From Diplonema papillatum (taxonomy: Eukaryota > Euglenozoa > Diplonemea > Diplonemida > Diplonemidae): DNA of 64,000 nucleotides. The stretch spans positions 213,336 to 277,335 of the forward strand of contig JAPJBO010000222.1 of the NCBI GenBank assembly GCA_030068145.1. Reading direction: 5' to 3'. Position numbers and translations under genes: made by a program. Of the stretch, positions 42,101-49,532 are shown one piece after another. Numbering within the stretch: the first letter of the stretch is position 1; each line of letters begins with the position of its first letter. The notes under the pieces are model-generated. The model had not been told where the DNA came from, searched no databases, and saw nothing but the letters and a program-made list of their open reading frames with translations.

Positions 42101-44681
42101 ACGAAACCTCCGGTACGCGCGCCGACACCGCTCGGAGCACAATCGACAGCAAGGCGTTGATGAGGATCACCGAAAGTGGGCACCCCTGCAAGATACCGTT
42201 GGTGACCTCAAACTCGGAGCCCACGCCGAGCGGCAGCTTGAACCGTCGCTTCATGCCGCGGTACATGGCGCGCAGGGGGCGCAGGATGCGCGCGTCGAGG
42301 CCCATCTCTTCGGCGAGCCGGAGAACGATCCCCTGCGGTACCCGGTCGAAGCACTTCGCGAAATCGAGTGCGACCATGTACAGCGACTTCGACTCGTCGA
42401 GCAGCGTCTCCTCGATCAGCGTCGTCAGCTCCATGAGGACGTCGTCCGTCCGATGCCCTCTGCGGAAGCCGTGCTGCGACGGAAGAATCCAGCCGTCCTG
42501 CCACTCCATGACGTCTTGCAAACGCCTGCAGGCCCACAACCGATAGACGCAGCTCGTCACGGTGATTGGCCGCAAGTTCGTTGGCGAGGTGTCGTCGGTC
42601 TTTGGTATGAGCGACACCAACGACGTCAGCATACCCTTCGGCCACTCCCCTCGCTCCTCCACCAGATTGAAAAGCGTCGCGAACCCGTCCAGCAGTTCGT
42701 CGGGCAGGGCCTTCAGCTCGTCCAAACGCCAGCCGTCCACCCCACACGCCGTAGTCTTCTTCTTCCGCTTGTTGAGCACATCCCGTAGCTCGCTCCCGGT
42801 CACATCCCGCAGGTCCATCTGGCGGCGGGGAATAAAACCCTCGAAGGCCCTGCGGAACGCCTCGTACTCGGGCTCTGGGCGTCCTTCCCCGTACATGCGC
42901 AGGATCGGGTCCCACGCCTCCTGCAGCACCTCGTCCATCTCCTCGACGTTGGCGGTGAGCCGCCCATCCGCCGTCCGCACCGCATCGGCCGCCTGCCCCG
43001 GACCCCCCCGCAGCATCGACACAAGAGCCCGGCGATCCGTCCCAAACATCGTCAGCTGCCTCTCTTGTTGCTGCCTCTTCCGCACCCTCGCCGCAGCCGC
43101 GTTGAATCTCGCACTGCGCAGTCGTACGTCGTGCAAGTAAACGCGGGCGACCTCTGCGCTCGGCGGGTCGGAGGGGGGCGGCTCGCCGACCCCGCCGCCA
43201 CGGATCACGGCGAGACAGCGCAGCCAGCACAAGCGGAGTTCTTGGGGCACCTGGAATGGTCCGGACGCTTCTAGGCGAGCTCGCTGGTAGACGTAGTGCT
43301 CCAGACGCCGGATCGCATTCCCGTGCCTCAGCTCCGTCTCGCACGCCACGCCCCGGTCCGGCGTACTCCTCGCCGCAACGCGAGTCATCTTCAGCTCCGA
43401 GTTACCGCGGCCGGTGTGCGCGCGTCTCTCACAGGCAGGCATCCCGCTGCGGTCTAGCAGGTACTGCTCGCACATTGCGGAGAGCGCCATCCACGCCCCT
43501 TCGACGTCCCCCTCGCGGGCGGCGGCGCACACGGCATCCAGCCTCGGGACCTCGACGACCCTACCTGCCGGCTTCACGGGTATCGCTCGCGGCACGTTGA
43601 ACCTCCATGTCTGCTGTTCGAACGCCTGCACCGCGAGTCGAATCCGGACGCAGCGGTGGCCCCTCACGCTCCCTACCCCGATCGTCTCGCATGCAACAAA
43701 GGCGGACGCGGCCGCGCGGTTCATCAGGGCGTAGTCGATGCGCGTGCCGGACGTGTTCGTGCCCGTGTAGGTGTTGGGCGGTCGTCCTCCTTCGCACGCC
43801 GCCTGCAGCTGCGCTGCGTCCGTCCACCCGTTGCTGAGGGCATGCCGAAGCGCCGGCGATCGCTCAAGGTCCGTGTTGAAGTCGCCCATCACGACCGCCG
43901 GGGCCTGCCCCACTATGGCCTGCGCCTCGAAGAGGACCGTCTGCAGGAGCCGCTCCCGGGACGCTGCTGCCGTGTTCCCCGATGGGGCGTAGACGGCAAA
44001 AAAGTGCACGAACATCCGTCCGACCCCCGTCGCGATCATCGTGTGGATGACCCGGTTGCGCACTTCCTGCAGCGATTCGTTGGGCAGCAGGTGGGCCACC
44101 CCCGGCTGCCTGGTAAGCACAACGACTCCGCCCCCCTTCTGCCCGGAATGCGGGTTTCCGTGCGGACAGTGCTTGCTGCGCTTCGGCGGTTGCGGCGGCC
44201 CCCACAGCGTCTTCCACCTCGACCCGTCGACGGCGCACGGTCTCGCGAGATAATCCGCCGCCTGCGTCTGCTGCAACGCGCTCATCGACGTCTCCAGCAC
44301 CGCAATCGCGTCTGCGGGCGCCATCGCACGCACCTCGTCAATGTGCAGGGCCAGCGAGCCAACATTAACTGCAGCAAGAGTGAGATCGCGCGGGGGACCA
44401 GGGTTCGGGTGGACGTCCCCGCACCTCAAGAGCCGTTCCCCCGCGGCGTACGCATACTCAAGGGCGTCGTGCTTCGACGGTAGCCACGCACATTCAACAC
44501 GCTCACGCCGCGAGGCAACCCGGGAACCCACGTCCCGCGCGCGATGCAGCACGTGCGCGGCAACGTACCGGGCTGTGCCGGCCGGCCGTCGGCGACGTCC
44601 GCGGCGGAAAGCCGCCGCGGCGGTCGAGGCGAGCGTTCGGCGCCCGGGGCCAGGGTTGGGATGCACATCCCCACATCGCAT
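39072..44681 (-). CDS. LINE ORF2: 2A-like motifs, APE endonuclease, reverse transcriptase, zinc fingers
   Basis: 1869 residues from ATG 44681. CGDVHPNPGP, a 2A-like motif, occurs at ~3-12 and again at ~84-93. The APE-type endonuclease (~95-345) keeps LAAVNVGSLA, AVLETSMSA, VVMGDFNTDL, GTRIDYALMN and RGHRCVRI. The RT (~560-930) has VALDFAKCFDRV, then TNGILQGCPLSVILINALL, and the catalytic SLADDATLF, where LADD replaces the usual YADD or FADD. A CCHC knuckle (CCRDCDRHAHDTADHLWWEC) lies near 1255. Next come an ELAVDFEVFTG region (~1400) and a Cys-rich cluster (~1548-1613: CHACAKQKCAMC, QCCQVHH, CGTCPNADACC). A long Arg/Gly/Ser-rich part follows, and a basic tail supplied by repeat S closes the protein. 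No internal stop, so the enzyme may be intact. Confidence 0.92.
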   Translation of the reverse strand: MRCGDVHPNPGPGRRTLASTAAAAFRRGRRRRPAGTARYVAAHVLHRARDVGSRVASRRERVECAWLPSKHDALEYAYAAGERLLRCGDVHPNPGPPRDLTLAAVNVGSLALHIDEVRAMAPADAIAVLETSMSALQQTQAADYLARPCAVDGSRWKTLWGPPQPPKRSKHCPHGNPHSGQKGGGVVVLTRQPGVAHLLPNESLQEVRNRVIHTMIATGVGRMFVHFFAVYAPSGNTAAASRERLLQTVLFEAQAIVGQAPAVVMGDFNTDLERSPALRHALSNGWTDAAQLQAACEGGRPPNTYTGTNTSGTRIDYALMNRAAASAFVACETIGVGSVRGHRCVRIRLAVQAFEQQTWRFNVPRAIPVKPAGRVVEVPRLDAVCAAAREGDVEGAWMALSAMCEQYLLDRSGMPACERRAHTGRGNSELKMTRVAARSTPDRGVACETELRHGNAIRRLEHYVYQRARLEASGPFQVPQELRLCWLRCLAVIRGGGVGEPPPSDPPSAEVARVYLHDVRLRSARFNAAAARVRKRQQQERQLTMFGTDRRALVSMLRGGPGQAADAVRTADGRLTANVEEMDEVLQEAWDPILRMYGEGRPEPEYEAFRRAFEGFIPRRQMDLRDVTGSELRDVLNKRKKKTTACGVDGWRLDELKALPDELLDGFATLFNLVEERGEWPKGMLTSLVSLIPKTDDTSPTNLRPITVTSCVYRLWACRRLQDVMEWQDGWILPSQHGFRRGHRTDDVLMELTTLIEETLLDESKSLYMVALDFAKCFDRVPQGIVLRLAEEMGLDARILRPLRAMYRGMKRRFKLPLGVGSEFEVTNGILQGCPLSVILINALLSIVLRAVSARVPEVSSESLADDATLFAAAEAELQQAVDIVARFCALTGMRLNMAKTLAMGIHAGSTQQRRRRPYASAVKVDGEAIATATAAKILGVRTSVESVQTGRANDARLSAHDGLIDRLGTSKLPFDVRCEVASSNVLSSVLTGCSYETYTQTRLKGLRTRIVRGAFGSKHPSRNVTAVLSILAKGHRLDPMIARPYRILCALFDTCERLPRVCARMRNIVRLYERHETFLPRARLGPVGIAIADGLSVAGIGFEGGDLCSAALGGRRLLGMQRGERHHVVRAQLRRKVWMQLARQRPSYDGVQAGVDCGRTNGLRLTAADGSVRRALTVILSGGVFLAARWGRNARAGEEAAGSEGSASSPASTTASSTTSTASDASGSFDEQAGEDGGSSTGERRPPPDRCCRDCDRHAHDTADHLWWECPAYDEIRRRPCFAELMRADRARWPSCTRVHGVIVEGAPVDAAALHHFMASVYVAREESERGRLAAVQPIHPWRAATSRPAVRHLFDFGRLPDEPPKWPYGGRTMRAMKGWLSALQWTDTGEVSNIELAVDFEVFTGHDILGPPNLAANRRGKTLWTMLATLCRLCRELQLPSPLPAERKDRVGSMRTLGAPMLWGGLTPRPHFAGGEETFEVLEMNFPRAALGDGKNWGGDVFPLYDATRRAQRSARWAEPTPMPQRPRLPVLVPESQADPLLRSQSVCHACAKQKCAMCSGMRRNYSLVVDQCCQVHHQPDDGLRIQCCRAHRLTRCGTCPNADACCGRGHHRGGAGRDSSSGDGGGGGRGGRCRGRGRGRGGRGGGDDSDGDGGGGRGTGRGRARGGGRGSGRGGDRGGGGGGGRSLGESDGLTGRKRRAPSPPGTPTSRGRRRRTTKSPPKRAPPPAGRKRPAPCTPTASPAAALRARRRRRADLGDDGTGLAGPNTPRPPGPARPSSMAGPDSGPFTDSSSDPPRVTQRSRPPAGSSRLLASSASRRAYRRKRESEDSDSFSDYEIVSNFQEQLQPTRVAPRRKRGKSDPSGVT

Positions 44682-44735
44682 CAAGCGGGCTCCCGCAGCA
44701 TCGCCGTCCGCGCGGGCGTCGTGGCTTGACGGCAG

Positions 44736-45572
44736 TCAGGCGCGCGAGCACGTGACACACACGCTGGCGCCGCACTCTTCGCACCTCCTCTGCATGCGGC
44801 CCTTTTGGATTGTCTTCTGACAATCGCCGCATTCAAACTCCACTGGAGCCCGCACTCCATCGGTCAGCTCGTGCCGGTGATCGGCCTTCTCACCCTCGAC
44901 CGGCTCCTTCAGACGCTGGCGCGGCGGGGACAGCATCTCGACCACACCGGCCACTGCTCGCCGGATTAGCGACTGTCCCGCTTCCGCCGGCTGCGCCACC
45001 TCCTCGTGCTTCCGCTTGTTGGACGGAGCCGGCTGCGGATCCGTGTGCACTTCGGCGGCGGGCAGCTTCATGCGCCGCCTCTGGCCGGGCGTCGTCGGGA
45101 GGGAGGAGGCGAGGCGCTTGGAACGCGGCCGCGGCATCTCGCCCTTGTCGTAGTCGTTGACGACAATGAAGGGCGACCCTTCCCTTTCGATCACCCGAAA
45201 CGGCGGGCCGCCATCCCCCGTCACCACGCACGTCCGCATGCCGCTTCTCACGAAGGATGTCGTGACCGTCGCAGCCCAGCCAGCGAGCCTGAGCAGCATC
45301 TCGACGTCGGCCTCGTGTTCTCGCGCCCTGGCACCGGACACGAGGTACCGCAGTTTCGTTTCGAGCGGGGGCGCCGCGTGCTCACCAGCAGCCGCCCGCA
45401 CGCGCGCCAGCATCCCCGAGCCGCGCGCCCGCAGCAGAAGACGTCTTCCACCAAGAACAACACCGCCCCCGGCCTCGCCGCACTTCTTCAACAACGCCAA
45501 CGCGGTCTCCCGCGTCACGTCCGCATTTAATGCGACGACCGGCGTGGCGTCGCGCGCTTCCCTCCCGTCAAT
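44736..45572 (-). CDS. LINE ORF1, N-terminally incomplete
   Basis: Open from 45572 (ATPVVALNADVTRETALALL) to a TGA at 44738-44736. There is no ATG near its 5' edge; the first is at GSGMLARVRAA, so the true start was probably lost. The middle is basic and Pro/Lys-rich (PRPRSKRLASSLPTTPGQRR, PAPSNKRKHEE). The end carries a four-pair Cys cluster, FECGDCQKTIQ then RRCEECGASVCVTC, likely binding zinc and nucleic acid. It is in the same frame as ORF2. After the TGA the frame continues LPSSHDARADGDAAGARLMR into the first 2A-like motif, so readthrough would join the two. LINE ORF1 proteins usually bind element RNA. Confidence 0.8.
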   Translation of the reverse strand: MDGREARDATPVVALNADVTRETALALLKKCGEAGGGVVLGGRRLLLRARGSGMLARVRAAAGEHAAPPLETKLRYLVSGARAREHEADVEMLLRLAGWAATVTTSFVRSGMRTCVVTGDGGPPFRVIEREGSPFIVVNDYDKGEMPRPRSKRLASSLPTTPGQRRRMKLPAAEVHTDPQPAPSNKRKHEEVAQPAEAGQSLIRRAVAGVVEMLSPPRQRLKEPVEGEKADHRHELTDGVRAPVEFECGDCQKTIQKGRMQRRCEECGASVCVTCSRA

Positions 45573-45727
45573 TCACAAAAATTCACAAAGATGCGTCGTC
45601 TTGTTGCGTTGGTGGGGAGTCATTTGCAAGCAAATGAGTACCACACTATGCCAGCTTTTCGCTACGTGACTCCAGAAGGGTCACTTTTTCCGCGCTTTCG
45701 GCGCGGCACAACTCTAGTCGGTTGGAA
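45573..45727 (-). repeat. tail repeat S, copy 2 (3' end of the 502-residue gene)
   Basis: Over ~135 bases it matches copy 1 with only a few changes (GTTGG for GTTAG, GGCACAAC for GGCGCAAC). It ends in two TTTGTGAATT units directly against LINE ORF1. It supplies the last 20 codons of the adjoining gene, in the same frame as in the LINE. Confidence 0.87.
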
Positions 45728-47170
45728 TGATTGAAAAAGGGGCTGTTGCAGGCGCTTGCAACACGTGTTCACGGCACCCTGCCCTTCTACGAGACTCGGG
45801 ACCAAGCACTTTCGCGCAAGGACTACCTGTGCACGCAGGACAGAGTCGGAGATGTTCGTGTGACCAACGCGGGAGAGAATCCGCTTGATGACCGAGCACA
45901 CACCTTCGCTAGTGCTTGCCGTGAAATCATGGGAAACCAATTCGTGAAAGTAAGACCTCACACTCGCACATGCAACCGACGTCGAGGTCACTGCTGGGTA
46001 TTCGCCCATGTACTGGAGCACCCATTCAATGAGCATCTTGTCTTTGACTGTTGCGGAGAGCACGAAGGCACCTGCAGGGAGGCCACCGAATCTCACAGAG
46101 ACAGCTTTTACCGTGAACAACGAATTTTCGAGGACAACGTCAAAACGACGCATCCAGGAGACAAATGCCGCGTTGTTGCTGAGGAACCCAGCGGCAAAAC
46201 CAATATTTCGGCTGAGGTTGTTCTGCTTCTTGCCACCCCCATCCGTCAACTCTGGCGCAAATGCCTCGTGCAAGTACGCTGCAATTCTGTGCACTCTGTG
46301 CCGGGCCTCGAAAAAACGAAGGGCGTTACCCTTCTTTACCTTCTTGGAAGTTTCCGTTGGACCTCTATCCGAGTGGAAAGATTGGAAACTGTCACGCGAT
46401 ATCCCACGAAATTGCCCATGATGGGATAGCAATGTGTCCATTGCTTTTTCAAAAGCGCCTGCCGCCTTTGCTTGTCCCATTCCTATATACAAGGGGTAGT
46501 CAACCCTCTGTTGCTCTGTTTCTTCCCCTTCAGGCGAGCTGACATCTTCAAGAAAACTTGCAGTGAGATGCAAGGCGGACAGATTCCACGAAAGTGGTGT
46601 CGCGTCAGACTCGCATCCAACACCAGAGGGGGACAGCTCCGCGTCGGATGACGATACCATCCAGTCAAGGGTCCCTCGTCTTTCAGCAAAAAGCCCGTCC
46701 CTGACAAAGAGCTCCCTGAGGAGTTCCTTCCTGCAGGCTTTGTACGGGATGGGAGCGACAAGAGGCGTAGCTTCACTCAAGTCCTTCGAAGCAGCTTCTA
46801 CTTGCCGGATACTCATGTATGCCAGGAGTGTCCTTGCAAGGAGCCGTTGCGAGATCGGTGTGCGCTTGACTGGCTCCGAGACCATCACACACGAGTACTC
46901 TGCGAGGGGTACATCGGGTCCCAAAGCAAGTACTTCTCCTGAAGTCTCCTGACTTGCAACAGAAGTTGCATCCATGTCGAACCCCAAGACGGCCAGCTTC
47001 CTCTGCAACCCTTCGATCGTCGAAGCACGGACGTGGAACTCGACGCCTTCATGCACGCACGACACCCAAGACATTTTGTTCTTTTGTGTTTCCTGCGATA
47101 GTCGCTCAGTCAGTTGCCTGTGACGGCGTTCATTGAGTTGTTTGTCGTCATGGTATAGTGTGGGCATCAT
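45662..47170 (-). CDS. 502-residue protein of unknown function ending in the LINE tail
   Basis: Frame from ATG 47170 (MMPTLYHDDKQLNERRHRQL; another Met at MSWVSCVHEG may be used) to a stop inside repeat S. Composition is that of an ordinary globular protein: MSWVSCVHEGVEFHVRAS, ISQRLLARTLLAYMSIRQVE, FEARHRVHRIAAYLHEAF, IGFAAGFLSNNAAFVSWMRR, KDKMLIEWVLQYMGEYPAVT. I recognise no domain, and no nucleic-acid-binding Cys/His set. The last 20 codons, with the NLS-like PRRKRGK, differ from the LINE's end by one residue. It may therefore be a protein-coding non-autonomous partner of the LINE, or a host gene into whose 3' end the LINE inserted. Codon use is less GC-rich than the LINE's. Confidence 0.65.
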   Translation of the reverse strand: MMPTLYHDDKQLNERRHRQLTERLSQETQKNKMSWVSCVHEGVEFHVRASTIEGLQRKLAVLGFDMDATSVASQETSGEVLALGPDVPLAEYSCVMVSEPVKRTPISQRLLARTLLAYMSIRQVEAASKDLSEATPLVAPIPYKACRKELLRELFVRDGLFAERRGTLDWMVSSSDAELSPSGVGCESDATPLSWNLSALHLTASFLEDVSSPEGEETEQQRVDYPLYIGMGQAKAAGAFEKAMDTLLSHHGQFRGISRDSFQSFHSDRGPTETSKKVKKGNALRFFEARHRVHRIAAYLHEAFAPELTDGGGKKQNNLSRNIGFAAGFLSNNAAFVSWMRRFDVVLENSLFTVKAVSVRFGGLPAGAFVLSATVKDKMLIEWVLQYMGEYPAVTSTSVACASVRSYFHELVSHDFTASTSEGVCSVIKRILSRVGHTNISDSVLRAQVVLARKCLVPSLVEGQGAVNTCCKRLQQPLFQSFQPTRVVPRRKRGKSDPSGVT

Positions 47171-47860
47171 GTACACCGACTACCCCACTGACCTCCATTT
47201 CTGGGGGGGGGGTCAAATTTTTTATCTGAGCAGCTCTTCGGAAAGATCTGTGGGCGACGCATCGATTTGTGCCCAAAATTCCCGAATACCGACCATTAGG
47301 TGGCCTACAGATGGAAAAACCCGGCGCAAATCGACTACCCCACGGTTATGGGCCCAAGCAAAAATTCCCGAAAAATCCAAAAGTTTCAGAAAATTCACGT
47401 CAATTCACAAAGATTCGTCGTCTTGTTGCGTTAGTGGGCAAAAATACACAAAAAATCACAAAAGTTTTCAAGAATTCACGAAGATTCGCAAAAAAACACA
47501 AGAATTCACAGAATCCCTTGTGAATTTTTGTGAAATTCAGACCCCCGGAATCATCCCAGGTTTGGTAAATTTGAAATTTTCAAATTTAGCCCTCTAGCGA
47601 GCTATCCCACTTTTCTGGGCCACCCCCATCCCGGACATTTCTCTACCACGTGTGGCCCTATTTACGCTCTTTTTGGGCAAAATCCAAGATCCTATTTACA
47701 TTCTTTTGCACTTTTTCCGCCTGTATGCACCCGTTTTGTATCGTAGCTACACTGGGAGGGTGAAAGCTTTCGGCCTGCGTGGCGCTGGAGAGGGTGACAC
47801 CGGGAGGCGCGGTGAAGCTGGTGGGTGGGATGGACAGAGTTAGACTCTGGATCTTGCGGC
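47171..47860. repeat. spacer with TTCACAAA-type repeats and a third S fragment
   Basis: 47395-47440 reads CAATTCACAAAGATTCGTCG plus TCTTGTTGCGTTAGTGGG, the outer part of repeat S. It is followed to 47540 by degenerate ATTCACAAAAA units. It may be the 3' stub of another copy of the same element family. No gene seen. Confidence 0.6.
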
Positions 47861-49250
47861 AGGTGGCGTGCCCGCAGAGGCTGCTGAGAAGGGCGAGGCG
47901 CGCGCAGCAGCTGCTCGGGAAGCCAGGCGCAAGACGCGCGTGGAGATGCCCCGGACAGAGAGCGATGTGAATGGGAAGGTGCGGGAAAGAGCGGTGGTGG
48001 CAGCGTGCAAAGGCGGGCAACGCGAGACGCGGAAGAGGAATCTGGAGGAAAGACTCGACATTCGGTCTGGAGGAGCGGGACGCGGGGGCACAGGGCGACT
48101 GCGGATGAGGTCGTGAGGTCGTTGGGGGAGCAGGGCTGGCAGGCGGAGGCAAAGGAGGCGAGGGAGAGCAGGAGAGGAAAAGCGGTGTGGCTAGTCGAGG
48201 CACTGACAGCGCCAGCAATGGACCTCGAAGTAGGGGGAGCTTTGGCTCGTGAGCCAGTCGATGTCAGCCGGGGTAGCGCGGGGGACGGTCTGGGACGGGT
48301 CTCGGTCTTTCATGAAGGGATGGGAGACGGGGCGGAAGGAGGTCCAACCTACCACGGGACAGGGCAGGGTGTTTCGGAAAGAGGAGTTCCCAGTGTTGGG
48401 GCGTGCGGCGCAGCGCCTGCAAAAAACGAGGGCGCAAAAAACGGCAGAGGAGGGGGCTGGGGGAACGTCCGGCCAGAGTCCGCCGGTGGCGTTGGAGGAG
48501 GTGCTCAAGGGACTCTTCGAGGGGCTCGCAACGAAGCTGACGGCATGCTTAACCAGCGGAGGAGAGAGGGACACGGGGAGGGACGGAGAGGACACGAAGA
48601 ATGGGGCGGAGGTGGTAAGACAGAGAGAGCAAATAGAAGAGATGCGGAAGGAAATGCTGCACCTGAGGAAGGAAAACGAGGAGCTCAAAAACAGCCTGGC
48701 AGAGATGAAGGAGATGAGGAAGGAGCTCAACGAGCAACGAAGGGAGAACGAGGAGATTCGGGAGACCGTGCGAGAGCTCAAGGAGCACATGAAGCAGGCC
48801 CGACCAGCGCAGCAGAAAGGTGGCAAGGACGCGGAGATGGGCAGCCAAGCCTCCTCGGAGGAGGAGGAAGGAGCGAAGAGGAAGAAGCAGAAGGGCGGCA
48901 ACGCCAAGGGAAGCAGAGGTAGGCGCCCCAGAGACGGCGGGCGCGCTAGTCATTATAATCGCAGTCGAAGGCGCAGCGGGTATGGAGCGGCTGGGGGAGC
49001 CCGTGCTTGTGGCCGACTGGGTGGCGGCTTTTGTCGGCGTGTTTTGCTGTGGGTACATATTCGAAGGGGTGCCATTCGACTTTGGCGAACGCTATGGCGG
49101 CGGACACCGCGTTTGGTACAGGCTCCGCGCGTACGACAGCAGCGATCTCGCCCCTTTCTTCGACGGATTTCACGGACCGCCTGTCGATCACCTTGTCGAG
49201 CGCGACGCGTCTACCGCACCCGGCGGGAGAGCCCCCCCGGCCAGCGTGGC
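47860..49250 (+). pseudogene. broken coiled-coil ORF, possibly a retroelement ORF1/gag-like gene
   Basis: Protein-like sequence is spread over three frames, with about three breaks. The largest open piece (48249-48905) has a Ser/Gly head and then a long heptad coiled coil (QIEEMRKEMLHLRKENEEL, EMRKELNEQRRENEEIRETV). A basic Lys/Arg tail follows. An outer piece is Lys/Glu-rich. Coiled coil plus basic tail is the usual make-up of LINE ORF1 or gag-like proteins, but no zinc knuckle, RRM or protease could be identified, so the assignment is tentative. It looks like a dead remnant. Confidence 0.45.
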
Positions 49251-49269
49251 AGGTTTGCACCGCCCCCCC

Positions 49270-49334
49270 GGCAGGGAAAACGGTCGCCACTCGGGACCCC
49301 TCCGGGGCCCCTCGTGGCGACCGTTTTCCCTGCC
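49270..49334. repeat. perfect 21-bp stem hairpin
   Basis: GGCAGGGAAAACGGTCGCCA (49270 on) is repeated as its exact reverse complement ending at 49334, with a 23-base G/C-rich loop. It follows the broken coiled-coil ORF and may be a terminal hairpin of that element or an RNA-level signal. Confidence 0.85.
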
Positions 49335-49454
49335 TCGAGGCCTTTTCCACCCCTCGGGACCTCTACAAGGCCCCCTCAACCCGAAAAACAAAAACTCGCT
49401 ACAGTGGGGTTTTCCCCAATTTCTCCCACTTTGACCAGTGAGGGAACGTACATT

Positions 49455-49532
49455 TTTTCCAAAAAAAAAAAATTGGGGGCCATCGGCCCCGCGGGAGCGT
49501 TTTAAAAAGACACAAGGTTTTGACCCTGCATG
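49455..49532 (+). mobile_element. CATG-MITE copy 5 (right half)
   Basis: A-run, GGGGGCCATCGGCCCCGCGG and GAGCGTTTTAAAAAGACACA lead to ACCCTGCATG at 49532, followed by ATAC. It is inserted in or next to the 3' end of the Merlin-like transposase, whose frame runs into it. Confidence 0.82.

Larger units (their letters stand above)
39072..45572 (-). mobile_element. APE-type LINE (non-LTR retrotransposon), 5' truncated
   Basis: The element reads 5' to 3' on the minus strand: partial ORF1 (45572-44736), ORF2 (44681-39072), then tail repeat S down to about 38945. The 5' edge is placed where the reading frame meets the tail repeat of the upstream gene (45572). ORF1 has no ATG before residue ~45, which suggests 5' truncation, as is usual for LINEs. 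There is no separate 3' untranslated region between ORF2 and S. A decayed relative is at 11560-12195. Clade is not assigned; the APE-RT-CCHC order excludes R2- or CRE-like types. Confidence 0.88.

Noticed and set aside
41622-43344. Long frames on both strands over the LINE ORF2
   Set aside because: Shadows of the RT region; no domain of their own.
39072-45572. LINE as an R2- or CRE-type site-specific element
   Set aside because: It has an N-terminal APE endonuclease and no restriction-like endonuclease motif after the RT.
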